NCBI GenBank assembly: GCA_009777575.1
Contig: WRLO01000019.1
Location: 1 to 46,944 of the forward strand
DNA length: 46,944 nt
Direction of reading: 5' to 3'
Source of the DNA: Candidatus Cloacimonadota bacterium
GTDB taxonomy: Bacteria > Cloacimonadota > Cloacimonadia > Cloacimonadales > WRIO01
In this document: positions 1-7,560 of the stretch, one piece after another
Layout: the number at the start of each line of letters is the position of its first letter
Numbering within the stretch: the stretch's first letter is position 1
Program-made: the position numbers and the translations under genes
The notes under the pieces: model-generated
Database searches by the model: none
Told to the model about the DNA's origin: nothing
Seen by the model: the letters and a program-made list of their open reading frames with translations, nothing else

Positions 1-35
1 TTGAAAGATACAGAATAATTAAAAAGGAGACTTCA

Positions 36-1487
36 ATGTCATTATTAAAATATCATCAAATTAGTCAAGTAAAATCTGAGGCGATTAATACTTCATCACT
101 CGAATCGTTATTGAAAGGTTTTCGAATTAGGTCATTACTCACTAGAAAAGGCATCTCAAGAGGCAATGGAATACAAGTGATACAATTGATATATACCTTG
201 TTTTTGATGTTGTTTCAAAACAAGCGTTCAATATCAGAAGCCTTGAAGCATTTAGACCAGACATGTAAAAAGACAACCATCAATGATTTCTTAAACAATC
301 CATTTTTCAAATGGCGACCCTTGCTGCTTTCTGTAGCACAGCAATTTAGCAAGAAATATAAGCACGATGAGGGTAAATACAATGTTCTCATCATTGATGA
401 CACGTCTAAAAAGAAAACTGGTAAATTTGTTGAGGGTTTATCTTATTTTTATGATCATTCTATTCATAGCTACTACAAAGGCTACCAAGTAGTTTTAGCA
501 GCATGGAGCAATCTACGAACCTGTATACCTTTTGATATTGTCTTAAAAACAGGCAAAAAACGATGTAAACATTCCAAACGCTGTGATTATCCGATAGAAA
601 GCCACACTCATAAAAGATATTTAGAATCCCGAAAATCAAAGACAAAAATATCTATCGCTATGATTGGCAGAGCATTGCGTTATAGGATACAATTTGATTA
701 TTTATTATGGGACAGTTGGTATAATTGTAGCGAGGCTTACAATTTTGTTTTTCGCAAGCTGTTGCCCAAAGGGATACATCTGATTTCGATGGTTAAACAA
801 GGAAACGAACTATACAAGTATGGCAAACAAGATTTGACAGTAAAAGAATTACAAGTCAAGGCTGGTACATGGACGAAAGATGAGAAGACAGGCATAAAAT
901 ACAAATCAATTGAAGTAGAAATATACGATAAAACAGATAAATCAAGCAAAACAAAGTCTGTTACAGGAAAAGTAAAATTATGTTTTTTCAAATTCAACAC
1001 CAAAGGTAAAAGGCGTGTTCGTGTTCTGCTTTCTACAGATACAAAACTCACAGAGCTAGAAATACTTGAAAGATATACTCAAAGATGGTCTATCGAAGTG
1101 ATGATAAAGGATCTCAAACAACATATGGGTTTCAACCAATCTATGTCAAGCAAGTATGCACCTCAACTAAATGATATGACTATAAAATGTATATTTTATA
1201 TAATGATATGCTCGCTGAAAGAACGAACTCCAGAAAAGTCAATAGGTCAGCTTATCTTTGAATTTGGTAGGCAAATCGAAGACTACTGTATAGAAATGTT
1301 TGTCAAATACCTGATGAAGAGAAGCTTCCGGGAGTTCATCAATGAAGTAAAGAATAAAAAATATATCCAGTTAGAAGATTTGATACCGCTGTATGATGAT
1401 TTCATAGAAGATTTTTTCAGTAGAGACTACATAGATAAAATAGTTGAGGTAGATGTCAATAACAACAAAAAACGAATAGTTGCGTAA
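36..1487 (+). CDS. IS4-type DDE transposase
   Basis: This 483-residue protein catalyses cut-and-paste movement of an insertion sequence. The DDE residues are visible: the first Asp in the IIDDT motif (about residues 121-122), the second in WDSWY (D226), and the Glu in the IS4 signature Y-(2)-R-(3)-E-(6)-K, which is present exactly as Y347, R350, E354 and K361. An AAGGAG ribosome binding site precedes the ATG. The length is normal for the family and the frame is intact, so the element may be active. The left end of the element lies at or beyond the window edge, and I could not identify matching terminal inverted repeats. A related transposase has probably left a C-terminal remnant at 5083-5193. 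Confidence 0.9.
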   Translation: MSLLKYHQISQVKSEAINTSSLESLLKGFRIRSLLTRKGISRGNGIQVIQLIYTLFLMLFQNKRSISEALKHLDQTCKKTTINDFLNNPFFKWRPLLLSVAQQFSKKYKHDEGKYNVLIIDDTSKKKTGKFVEGLSYFYDHSIHSYYKGYQVVLAAWSNLRTCIPFDIVLKTGKKRCKHSKRCDYPIESHTHKRYLESRKSKTKISIAMIGRALRYRIQFDYLLWDSWYNCSEAYNFVFRKLLPKGIHLISMVKQGNELYKYGKQDLTVKELQVKAGTWTKDEKTGIKYKSIEVEIYDKTDKSSKTKSVTGKVKLCFFKFNTKGKRRVRVLLSTDTKLTELEILERYTQRWSIEVMIKDLKQHMGFNQSMSSKYAPQLNDMTIKCIFYIMICSLKERTPEKSIGQLIFEFGRQIEDYCIEMFVKYLMKRSFREFINEVKNKKYIQLEDLIPLYDDFIEDFFSRDYIDKIVEVDVNNNKKRIVA

Positions 1488-1551
1488 TACATTGATATAA
1501 CAGTAGATATCTGCTTTATATGCCATTCTACGATGTAGATATATCAAGCTT

Positions 1552-2253
1552 TTATAGCTCGGAAATATCAGTGATAATATCTACGAGTAAGGAAACTCCT
1601 CCTAGAGCCATCAAGCCTATACCATATTTTTGCATTTCTATTCGCTGGTCATTTGTGGCTTTGGCATCCTCAAACTCTTCTATGGTAGCAGGCATCACCC
1701 TATCATTATTACTAAAATATAGACCTGCACCAGCTCCAGTAAACAAAATAGAGCCAAACCAAGATATAAATGAAGGTCTCTTTTGTAGCCTTGTGGTTTG
1801 TGTTGGATAGTTTTGTAAACTAAAGGAAACATTATTATATTTCTTTTCCCATTGAATACTTGTCGGAGTGAGGTGAGCTGCGAGATTGGTAATTCTGACC
1901 TCTACTAAACTCCTATTGTTGTCATACAAATACATATCTGAGGAAATCGTGATGCTCTCACCAGCTCTATTGGTAAAATTGTAATTGCCTGCACTATTAC
2001 GAGTGGCAAAGCTATGAATACTCCCATCATGATTGAAAAGAGTATAAGACCTGTCTGTCAGCTCATGACCAAACCGAAATAAAGAGACTGTAAAACGGTT
2101 TGTAAATACTTCAACACCAGCTGCATCATATACCCTAAAGCTCGCTCCACTTGGCTGTGATGTCAGATTGACTGACCTTGGTGTCCTGTTTATTATTGTC
2201 CCACAACCAGCTATAAAAAGCAAAATAGTGGCACAGAGTGTTAAATTTCTCAT
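1552..2253 (-). CDS. Predicted lipoprotein of unknown function
   Basis: This 233-residue protein has a signal peptide ending in a lipobox (LLFIAGC, Cys17), so it should be lipidated and held in a membrane. The region after the Cys contains a SQPSGASFRVYD stretch like the PEGA-type surface motif (SxPxGA.V.V). Near the C-terminus there are two hydrophobic, glycine-rich segments (about residues 166-182 and 212-228) that could be membrane helices, an arrangement common in small envelope proteins. The promoter region shares TTGACA and TATTTTTG elements, and a long repeat cassette, with the lipoprotein genes at 5194-6642 and 13283-14740. No specific function is recognised. Confidence 0.75.
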   Translation of the reverse strand: MRNLTLCATILLFIAGCGTIINRTPRSVNLTSQPSGASFRVYDAAGVEVFTNRFTVSLFRFGHELTDRSYTLFNHDGSIHSFATRNSAGNYNFTNRAGESITISSDMYLYDNNRSLVEVRITNLAAHLTPTSIQWEKKYNNVSFSLQNYPTQTTRLQKRPSFISWFGSILFTGAGAGLYFSNNDRVMPATIEEFEDAKATNDQRIEMQKYGIGLMALGGVSLLVDIITDISEL

Positions 2254-2283
2254 AATCTATAACCCTCATTTATTTGATATAAA

Positions 2284-2313
2284 CAAAAATATTTTTTGAG
2301 TTTTTTTTGTCAA
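2284..2313 (-). promoter_or_regulatory. FCB-type promoter of the lipoprotein gene at 1552-2253
   Basis: Read on the minus strand, TTGACA (2308-2313) is followed after 16 bases by TATTTTTG (2284-2291), matching the Bacteroidota-like -7 consensus TAnnTTTG. The same pair with the same spacing occurs upstream of the lipoprotein gene ending at 14740. Confidence 0.6.
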
Positions 2314-2354
2314 GTATTTTTTTTCAGGTGGATATGTGGAAATAGAGATAAAGG

Positions 2355-2530
2355 AGTTTTTTTTCTTTTAACACAGAGTTTTTGAGAGTTTTTTTTCTTT
2401 TAACACAGAGTTTTTGAGAGAAGACACAGAGCACACAGAGATTTTCTCTGTGCATTTTTTGCCAAAAAAAGAAGAGCTCTCTGTGTTCTCTGTGACTTCT
2501 CTGTCTTCTCTGTGTTAAAAATCTCTGCTA
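2355..2530. repeat. CACAGAG palindromic repeat cluster, copy 1
   Basis: The left half carries several ACACAGAG units and the right half carries the complementary CTCTGTGT units, so the whole stretch can fold into one long imperfect hairpin. In the left half a unit of roughly 30 bases (T-run, CTTTT, AACACAGAG, TTTTTGAGAG) is tandemly duplicated. Closely related clusters lie at about 6770-6955 and 14871-15030, each just upstream of a minus-strand lipoprotein gene. A short version lies at 44678-44711 before the lipoprotein gene at 44728. Confidence 0.8.
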
Positions 2531-2659
2531 TCTCATCTTTTCTCTCAATCTCTGTGTTTAAAAAACTCAAATCCTCTATTTAAAATCTTCATGTCATGAG
2601 AGCTGTGAGTATCTCTTGACAAAATTTAGTATTTTAAAATACTTGCACTTAATGAAATC

Positions 2660-2686
2660 GAACTTACAAATAATATTTGTAAGTTC
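2660..2686. promoter_or_regulatory. 27-bp palindrome upstream of the RhuM-like ORF
   Basis: Perfect 13-base arms (GAACTTACAAATA and its complement) around one central base, about 46 bases before the start codon and downstream of a TTGACA box. A near-identical palindrome with one co-changed base pair lies inside the ORF at 2925-2951. It could be an operator or an mRNA hairpin. Confidence 0.55.
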
Positions 2687-2731
2687 AAACATGTTGAAAT
2701 ACAATAAGATAACTAAATAAAGAGGTGGATT

Positions 2732-3016
2732 ATGGATAAAAACATTGAAAATAACATCGTCTTGTATCAAGATGAAAATGGGATAACAAATGTCAATGTT
2801 CGTTTTTCGGATGAAGATTTGTGGCTTACGCAATCTCATATAGCTGAAATATACGCTTCGTCACAACAAAACATAAGGCATCATATTGAAAGTATTTACA
2901 AAGATAATGAACTAAGCCCAGATCGAACTTGCAAATATTATTTGCAAGTTCAAATTGAGGGACAAAGACAGGTAAAAAGGGATATTTTGCAATCGTGTCC
3001 AATATTAAATTTTTAG
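2732..3016 (+). CDS. RhuM-like protein, N-terminal part only, copy 1
   Basis: This 94-residue ORF matches the N-terminus of RhuM (Fic-associated or virulence RhuM) proteins: a short strand (NIVLYQDENG), the WLTQSHIAEIY helix-turn-helix region, an IRHHIESIYKDNEL helix, and then the VQIEGQRQVKRDI segment that in full-length members leads into YNLDMIIAVGYRVRS. Here the frame ends shortly after RDI. Residual coding of an FLDLI segment can be seen in another frame downstream, so the gene is probably a truncated relative of proteins of about 330 residues. A second copy (7126-7410) ends at exactly the same place, so truncation preceded duplication or the short form is itself maintained. An AGAGGTGG ribosome binding site precedes the ATG. 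Confidence 0.7.
   Translation: MDKNIENNIVLYQDENGITNVNVRFSDEDLWLTQSHIAEIYASSQQNIRHHIESIYKDNELSPDRTCKYYLQVQIEGQRQVKRDILQSCPILNF
2925..2951. repeat. 27-bp palindrome inside the RhuM-like ORF, copy 1
   Basis: Perfect 13-base arms (GAACTTGCAAATA and its complement) with one central base, spanning codons for RTCKYYLQV. It has the same design as the upstream palindrome at 2660-2686 except that one A-T pair is replaced by G-C on both arms. Confidence 0.75.
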
Positions 3017-3168
3017 ATTTGATCAAGTAGGGTGAGGAGTATAAATGGTTACCGCTCATATAAGGCTCATTTTTCACTTGACTAAAAACACTCTTTTAAA
3101 ATATTTGTCTTATTGTTTTTGATAAAGATTATTTTTAGATGTGAGTTATATTATAAAGGATTTTTTAT

Positions 3169-3606
3169 ATGAACGAAATAGAAACTAAAGATGCTAATTT
3201 CTTTACTGATATAAGAGCTATAATTCTTGAAGCTCGTAACAATGCCGTTCGGAGCGTGGATTATGAAAGAGTCAAAATGTATTGGCAATTGGGTGAGCGA
3301 GTTTTTATTGAGGAACAGAAAGAGCAAGATAGAGCAACTTATGGCGAGTATTTAATAAAGAATCTTGCGGAGCAACTTGAAAAGGAGTTTGGAAGCGGGT
3401 TTTCTTATCGGCATTTAGCTTGGGCAAGGCGATTTTACAGACTTTATCCAATTGTGAACGCAGTGCGTTCACAATTGAATTGGTTCCAATACCGCTTACT
3501 TATCGCTATTGAAGATAATAATAAAAGAGAGTATTACGAGCTTGAAGCTATAAATAATGCTTGGACTGGTAGGGAACTTGAACGACAGATTAATTCTTTG
3601 TTGTAA
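3169..3606 (+). pseudogene. DUF1016 (YhcG-type) gene, N-terminal fragment
   Basis: The 145 residues match the first 145 of the intact DUF1016 protein encoded at 7561-8586. The homology then ends and a stop follows almost at once (SLL then TAA), so the PD-(D/E)XK nuclease domain is absent. What remains is the DUF1016_N helical domain, thought to mediate DNA or protein binding. The start ATG follows a weak AAAGGA site and a promoter-like TTGATA region. It could still be translated as a stand-alone binding domain. Compared with the intact copy, changes concentrate at residues 80-120. Confidence 0.75.
3449..3477. repeat. 29-bp palindrome inside the DUF1016 fragment
   Basis: Perfect 14-base arms (CAATTGTGAACGCA and its complement) around one central G, encoding IVNAVRSQL. 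The equivalent palindrome in the other copy (7841-7869) has different stem bases, changed on both arms so pairing is kept. Confidence 0.85.
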
Positions 3607-3660
3607 GTCTTATAAAAATAATGAATAAATTTGAATCACTTAGAAGTAAGGAAAGATAAT

Positions 3661-4845
3661 ATGGAACAAGCTAGAATAGAAAATTTCATTCAAACTCAAT
3701 GGATAAGATTTAGCCAATTTAACGAAGAATATCTCCATTTATACAATGATTTCAAAGAAGAAAAAATAAGATTGATGCTTTCTCAAATACATTATGATTT
3801 AAATTGGTCATTTACTGCGATGAATACTCGTTTACCCACTAAAGATGATGTTGCACATTTTTGGGCAGAACATAGTAGGGTATTACTAAATGCAATTGAA
3901 GTAGCATTGAAACTTCATGAAACACTAATGAATACTGAAAATGCTTTCGATATAGATGAATACTATCATGATGTTTTTGGGAGATGTTTAAAGTTTCTTT
4001 GTCAAACACAAGGCAGCACAATCCCACCTAATATGAACAAAGTTGATATCTATCTTACTATACCTATTTTCAAACTTTCTAATTCTGTAGTAATTAATAA
4101 TGGGGATAATGTTTTTCATTATCAATTAACACATATTGGAGAAGGCTCATATGCAGATGTATATAAATATTTTGATGTGTTTTATAATCGACATTTTGTT
4201 GTAAAAAAAGCAAAAAATGTATTAAACAACAAAGAATTAGAACGCTTTAAAATAGAGTATGAAACGATGAAACAAATAAATTCTCCTTATGTTGTTGAAG
4301 TTTATAATTATGATAAAGAAAAGCAACAGTATGTAATGGAATATTTGGACTACTCCCTGCTTGATTTTCTTCAAACAAAAAGAAATTCTTTGCAAAAAGA
4401 TATGTTGTATGGCATTGTTTTGCAGATATTAAAAGCATTTGAATACCTTCATTCAAAGGAAATATTGCATCGAGATATAAGCCCTAATAATGTCCTCATC
4501 AAATCCTATGAGGATGTTAATGTAGCTAAAATTTCAGACTTCGGTTTAGTTAAAATACCAAATAGTTATCTTACTTCTAAAATGACAGAATTCAAAGGTT
4601 GCCTTAACGACCCAAAATTGAAGACAGATGGATTTGATAGTTATAGTATTTTACATGAAACTTATGCTTTGACAATGCTAATTTTTTATATTATGACAGG
4701 TAGAACAAATGTGGATAATATAAATAATAATGAAGTCAGATTTTTTGTCAACAAAGGACTGTCCTCAGATAAAAACCAAAGATATAAAAATGTAGCTGAT
4801 ATCAAAACAGGATTTAAAAACATAGGAGTTCAGAAATGGCTTTGA
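3661..4845 (+). CDS. Hanks-type Ser/Thr protein kinase with a novel N-terminal domain
   Basis: This is a protein of 394 residues. The C-terminal half is a complete eukaryotic-like kinase: glycine loop IGEGSYADVY (159-168), the VVKKA lysine (182/183), HRDISPNN with catalytic D272 and N277, and DFG at 293-295. It should phosphorylate Ser or Thr on unknown targets. Residues 1-145 form a separate, mainly helical domain rich in conserved-looking aromatic positions (RLMLSQIHYDLNWSF, HFWAEHS). I recall this domain from a family of kinases of unknown role, but cannot name it. There is no transmembrane segment, so it is cytoplasmic. I chose the ATG at 3661 because AAGGAAAG sits six bases upstream; a TTG at 3631 is possible but has no such site. 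It lies between the two RhuM-DUF1016 blocks, a setting typical of defence-related cargo, but that role is inferred. Confidence 0.85.
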   Translation: MEQARIENFIQTQWIRFSQFNEEYLHLYNDFKEEKIRLMLSQIHYDLNWSFTAMNTRLPTKDDVAHFWAEHSRVLLNAIEVALKLHETLMNTENAFDIDEYYHDVFGRCLKFLCQTQGSTIPPNMNKVDIYLTIPIFKLSNSVVINNGDNVFHYQLTHIGEGSYADVYKYFDVFYNRHFVVKKAKNVLNNKELERFKIEYETMKQINSPYVVEVYNYDKEKQQYVMEYLDYSLLDFLQTKRNSLQKDMLYGIVLQILKAFEYLHSKEILHRDISPNNVLIKSYEDVNVAKISDFGLVKIPNSYLTSKMTEFKGCLNDPKLKTDGFDSYSILHETYALTMLIFYIMTGRTNVDNINNNEVRFFVNKGLSSDKNQRYKNVADIKTGFKNIGVQKWL

Positions 4846-5082
4846 AATAAAAAATGTAGAAAAAGGAGTGACAAGTGCTAATAAATAATGAAGATTATTT
4901 CACAATGCTTGAGTAAAGATAGCAAATACTCAGAGTAAGGTATTATTTGGACTAAATGAGAACTTAAAATTCTGTATTGGCAAATCTGACAGATTGATAA
5001 CTAATATTTCCAAGTTATAACTCCCTAAAAAAAAGTCATTTCAAAATCCTTATGTATAAAGAAAGTATTTATTTTCAATCAG

Positions 5083-5193
5083 TTAAGCTACTATGCCATT
5101 TTGCATGGGATATTCTTCGATAATTCTATCGTCAAAGAATTCTTTACAAAGAAACTCATCCAATGACTCTTTCAGCAATAATCTAAGTAATGA
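5083..5193 (-). pseudogene. Probable IS4-type transposase C-terminal remnant
   Basis: In the minus-strand frame directly following the stop of the lipoprotein gene, 36 residues read SLLRLLLKESLDEFL, then CKEFFDDRIIEEY, and end in GIVA-stop. This resembles the C-terminus of the transposase at 36-1487 (PLYDDFIEDFFSRDYIDKI, ending in RIVA). No start codon or earlier domains are present. The rest of the gene-free stretch 4846-5193 shows nothing else that I recognise. Confidence 0.4.
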
Positions 5194-6642
5194 TTAAAAA
5201 CTAAGCCACAAAGCTGGGCGAACTCCAACAGTGTTGCTGCCGACATAGTTACCAGTCAAGTAGATGCGACCACCGTCGTGCACAAGACTAGCGTAAGTAG
5301 TACCGTAACCAGGCGAACGCAACCACCAAAAAGAAGCTATTCCATTGAATGTCGCAATACGATAGGAATTAAATTGGTCATTTATCCAAATTGCTCCAGG
5401 AGGTCTGTTTGCCAATTGCCCACTATCCCCAAAATACTGCACTACTTCGGCAATGCTCAAAAGAAATATCCTGTCCTGAGTATTTGCACCACCATTGGTG
5501 CCATACCATTGATTGTTTTCATTCACATTTGTTACCTGAACTATCCGTGCTCTGTCTTCATTTGAAAAAGCACTCGAATAGTAAAAATTATTGTTCAAAT
5601 AAGCTCTCAAACTACAATTTGCCCAGGTAATACTTACTAATGAATGATGATATTGTCTAAGTTCTATAATATCCTCACTCACTATCAAAACCTTTCCTTC
5701 TTGAACATCTAGAACACGCCATTGATATGCTCCAAATGGTATTAAGCCACCTATTATTAAAACATCAACATTTGCATTGCCAGATTTACTCGTATCAAAA
5801 ATTGATGTAGCGGTGACTACTAGCGATGTTGCTGTTTCGTTATTTCCTACTGTCAAACGACCATTTGAGCTTATATTGGTAGTGGAGCTATTGTTGCCTG
5901 ACAAACTCCATGTCACAGTTTGAGGTGGGTTGTTTGTTCCGTTGACTACAGCGGTAAAATCTCGTGTTCCTGCTAACTTTATATACACAGGATTAGGACT
6001 AACTACGACACTTGTAACAGTAGAAACAACAACATTTGCAATCCCAGTTTTAGTAAGGTCATAAGTTGATGTAGCTTGGACTACAAGAGATGAAGAAGTC
6101 TCATTATTTGACACAGTCAGCTGACCGCTTGAGTTTATGGAAGTAGAGGTGCTATTATTTCCCGACACACTCCAAGTAACAGTCTGTGGTGGGTTGTACA
6201 TCCCATTGACTACTGCTGTAAAATCTTGTGTTCCCCCCTGGTAGGTATTTACAGGGTTCGGAGAGATATCAATGCTCTCAATAATTGGTAATAATAAAGA
6301 AACATTGGCATATCCACTCACACCAGGGTCAAAGGTCGATTTTGCATGCACGGTGAGAGCTGTTGAAGTTTCATCGAGAGCCACAGTCAAAAGACCGTTG
6401 GTGTCAATGATAGTAGTGGAGCTATTATTTCCAGATACCCCCCAGGTAACAGATTTTGGTGGGTTATTTTCACCAAGGACGGTAGCAGTAAATTTTTGAG
6501 ATTGTCCTATTTCAAGGGTTGTAATTTCCTCTGGACTGATGGATACGCTTTCGACTGAGGGGTATTTTACCTCAGCGATACAGCTAAGCAGTGATAAAAG
6601 TAATATCACTGACAATGTAGATAATAAAAATATTTGTTTCAT
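5194..6642 (-). CDS. Ig-repeat lipoprotein with a DGR-type variable C-terminus (target B)
   Basis: This 482-residue surface lipoprotein starts with a signal peptide and lipobox (LSLLSC, Cys21). Three bacterial Ig-like (BIG) repeats follow, at about 31-115, 118-205 and 208-295, each with the NNPPQTVTWSVSGNN core. The C-terminal ~180 residues form a DUF6273-like C-type-lectin/FGE-like domain (ITWANCSLRAYLNN, QDRIFLLSIAEV, SFWWLRSPG, VGVRPALWL). The last ~40 codons are a hypervariable segment that differs from the homologue at 24598-25254 only at codon positions 1 and 2, which marks it as a target of a diversity-generating retroelement. The likely role is surface display of a variable ligand-binding face on an Ig stalk. 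Its 5' third and promoter are almost identical to those of the gene ending at 14740. No neighbouring gene is co-transcribed. Confidence 0.9.
   Translation of the reverse strand: MKQIFLLSTLSVILLLSLLSCIAEVKYPSVESVSISPEEITTLEIGQSQKFTATVLGENNPPKSVTWGVSGNNSSTTIIDTNGLLTVALDETSTALTVHAKSTFDPGVSGYANVSLLLPIIESIDISPNPVNTYQGGTQDFTAVVNGMYNPPQTVTWSVSGNNSTSTSINSSGQLTVSNNETSSSLVVQATSTYDLTKTGIANVVVSTVTSVVVSPNPVYIKLAGTRDFTAVVNGTNNPPQTVTWSLSGNNSSTTNISSNGRLTVGNNETATSLVVTATSIFDTSKSGNANVDVLIIGGLIPFGAYQWRVLDVQEGKVLIVSEDIIELRQYHHSLVSITWANCSLRAYLNNNFYYSSAFSNEDRARIVQVTNVNENNQWYGTNGGANTQDRIFLLSIAEVVQYFGDSGQLANRPPGAIWINDQFNSYRIATFNGIASFWWLRSPGYGTTYASLVHDGGRIYLTGNYVGSNTVGVRPALWLSF
5206..5328 (-). other. DGR variable region B
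   Basis: This segment runs from TGGTGGTTGCGTTCG through 29 mostly variable codons to a constant GGAGTTCGCCCAGC tail plus TTTGTGG. Compared with region A (25120-25242) the variable codons end in C or T almost throughout, and all 28 differences fall in codon positions 1 or 2. In an AT-rich genome the excess of NNC codons (TAC, CAC, GAC, CGC, ATC, GGC, AGC, AAC) fits mutated AAC codons of a template. The constant tail would be the initiation-of-mutagenic-homology end. Confidence 0.85.
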
Positions 6643-6693
6643 ATAGACTCCTTATCATTTCACATCAGAATAATTATCTTTAAATCTAAATTA

Positions 6694-6723
6694 CAAAAAT
6701 TATTTTTGAGGTTTTTTTGTCAA
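6694..6723 (-). promoter_or_regulatory. FCB-type promoter of lipoprotein B
   Basis: Read on the minus strand, TTGACA (6718-6723) is followed by TAATTTTTG (6694-6702). This is the same element as upstream of the other two minus-strand lipoproteins, with a one-base difference in the -7 box. Confidence 0.5.
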
Positions 6724-7053
6724 GTATTTTTTTCAAGTGGAGATGTGGAAATAGAGATAAAGGAGTTTTTTTAACACAGAGATTTTGAGTTTTTTTCTTT
6801 TAACACAGAGTTTTTTGAGAGAAGACACAGAGCACACAGAGATTTTCTCTGTGCATTTTTTGCCAAAAAAAGAAGAGCTCTCTGTGTTCTCTGTCGGTTC
6901 AAGAGCTTGCTCGCAGAATTACGATCTAAAAATTCTGTGTTAAAAATCCTCTGTTTTCTCTCAAATCCTCTATTTAAAATCTTCATGTCACGAGAGCTGT
7001 GAGTATCTCTTGACAATATATGGTATTTTAAAATACTTGCACTTAATAAAATC

Positions 7054-7080
7054 GAACTTACAAGTAATATTTGTAAATTC
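7054..7080. promoter_or_regulatory. Imperfect 27-bp palindrome upstream of RhuM copy 2
   Basis: Counterpart of 2660-2686, with two mismatches between the arms. The position relative to the start codon is the same. Confidence 0.45.
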
Positions 7081-7125
7081 AAACATGTTGAAATATAATA
7101 AGATAACTAAATAAAGAGGTGGATT

Positions 7126-7410
7126 ATGGATAAAAACATTGAAAATAACATCGTCTTGTATCAAGATGAAAATGGGATAACAAATGTCAATGTTCGCTTT
7201 TCGGATGAAGATTTGTGGCTTACGCAATCTCATATTGCTGAAATTTACGCTACAACTCAGCAGAATATAAGTCTCCACATTGATAGTATCTACAAAGATA
7301 ATGAATTATTTCCAGATCGAACTTGCAAGAAATATTTGCAAGTTCAAATTGAGGGACAAAGACAAGTAAAAAGGGATATTTTGCAATCGTGTCCAATATT
7401 AAATTTTTAG
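7126..7410 (+). CDS. RhuM-like protein, N-terminal part only, copy 2
   Basis: This 94-residue ORF has the same length and the same truncation point as 2732-3016. The two proteins are identical except in the helix-turn-helix stretch (ATTQQNISLHIDSIYKDNELF here, ASSQQNIRHHIESIYKDNELS there) and one residue of the palindrome-encoded segment. The changes therefore sit where a DNA-recognition helix would be. The next gene downstream is the DUF1016 nuclease. Whether the short protein is functional or a remnant cannot be settled from the sequence. Confidence 0.7.
   Translation: MDKNIENNIVLYQDENGITNVNVRFSDEDLWLTQSHIAEIYATTQQNISLHIDSIYKDNELFPDRTCKKYLQVQIEGQRQVKRDILQSCPILNF
7319..7345. repeat. Palindrome inside the RhuM-like ORF, copy 2
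   Basis: 10-base perfect arms (GAACTTGCAA and its complement) separated by seven bases, at the position equivalent to 2925-2951. Confidence 0.6.
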
Positions 7411-7560
7411 ATTTGATCAAGTAGGGTGAGGAGTATAAATAGTTACCGCTCATATAAGGCTCATTTTCACTTGACTAAAACACTCTTTTAAAATATTTGT
7501 CTTATTACTTTTGACAAAGTTTATTTTTAGATGTGAGTTATATTATAAAGGATTTTTTAT

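Larger units (their letters stand above)
2283..3603 (+). repeat. Direct repeat block (RhuM-DUF1016), copy 1
   Basis: This block recurs at about 6693-7997. It contains the lipoprotein promoter, the CACAGAG cluster, a promoter, the truncated RhuM-like ORF and the 5' part of a DUF1016 gene. The copies are nearly identical except for two short divergent stretches, in the RhuM helix-turn-helix region and in DUF1016 around 3408-3525. Homology stops abruptly at 3603, inside DUF1016. Confidence 0.85.

Noticed and set aside
36..1560. Complete insertion sequence with defined ends
   Set aside because: The left end is at the window edge and I found no convincing inverted-repeat pair, so only the transposase gene is called.
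2355..2530. CACAGAG cluster as a CRISPR array
   Set aside because: Repeat units are short, on both strands, irregularly spaced and form one hairpin; there are no unique spacers of even length and no cas genes.
2980..3080. Programmed frameshift restoring a full RhuM protein
   Set aside because: Only a few FLDLI-like residues can be read in another frame before further stops; the downstream family sequence is absent, so truncation fits better.
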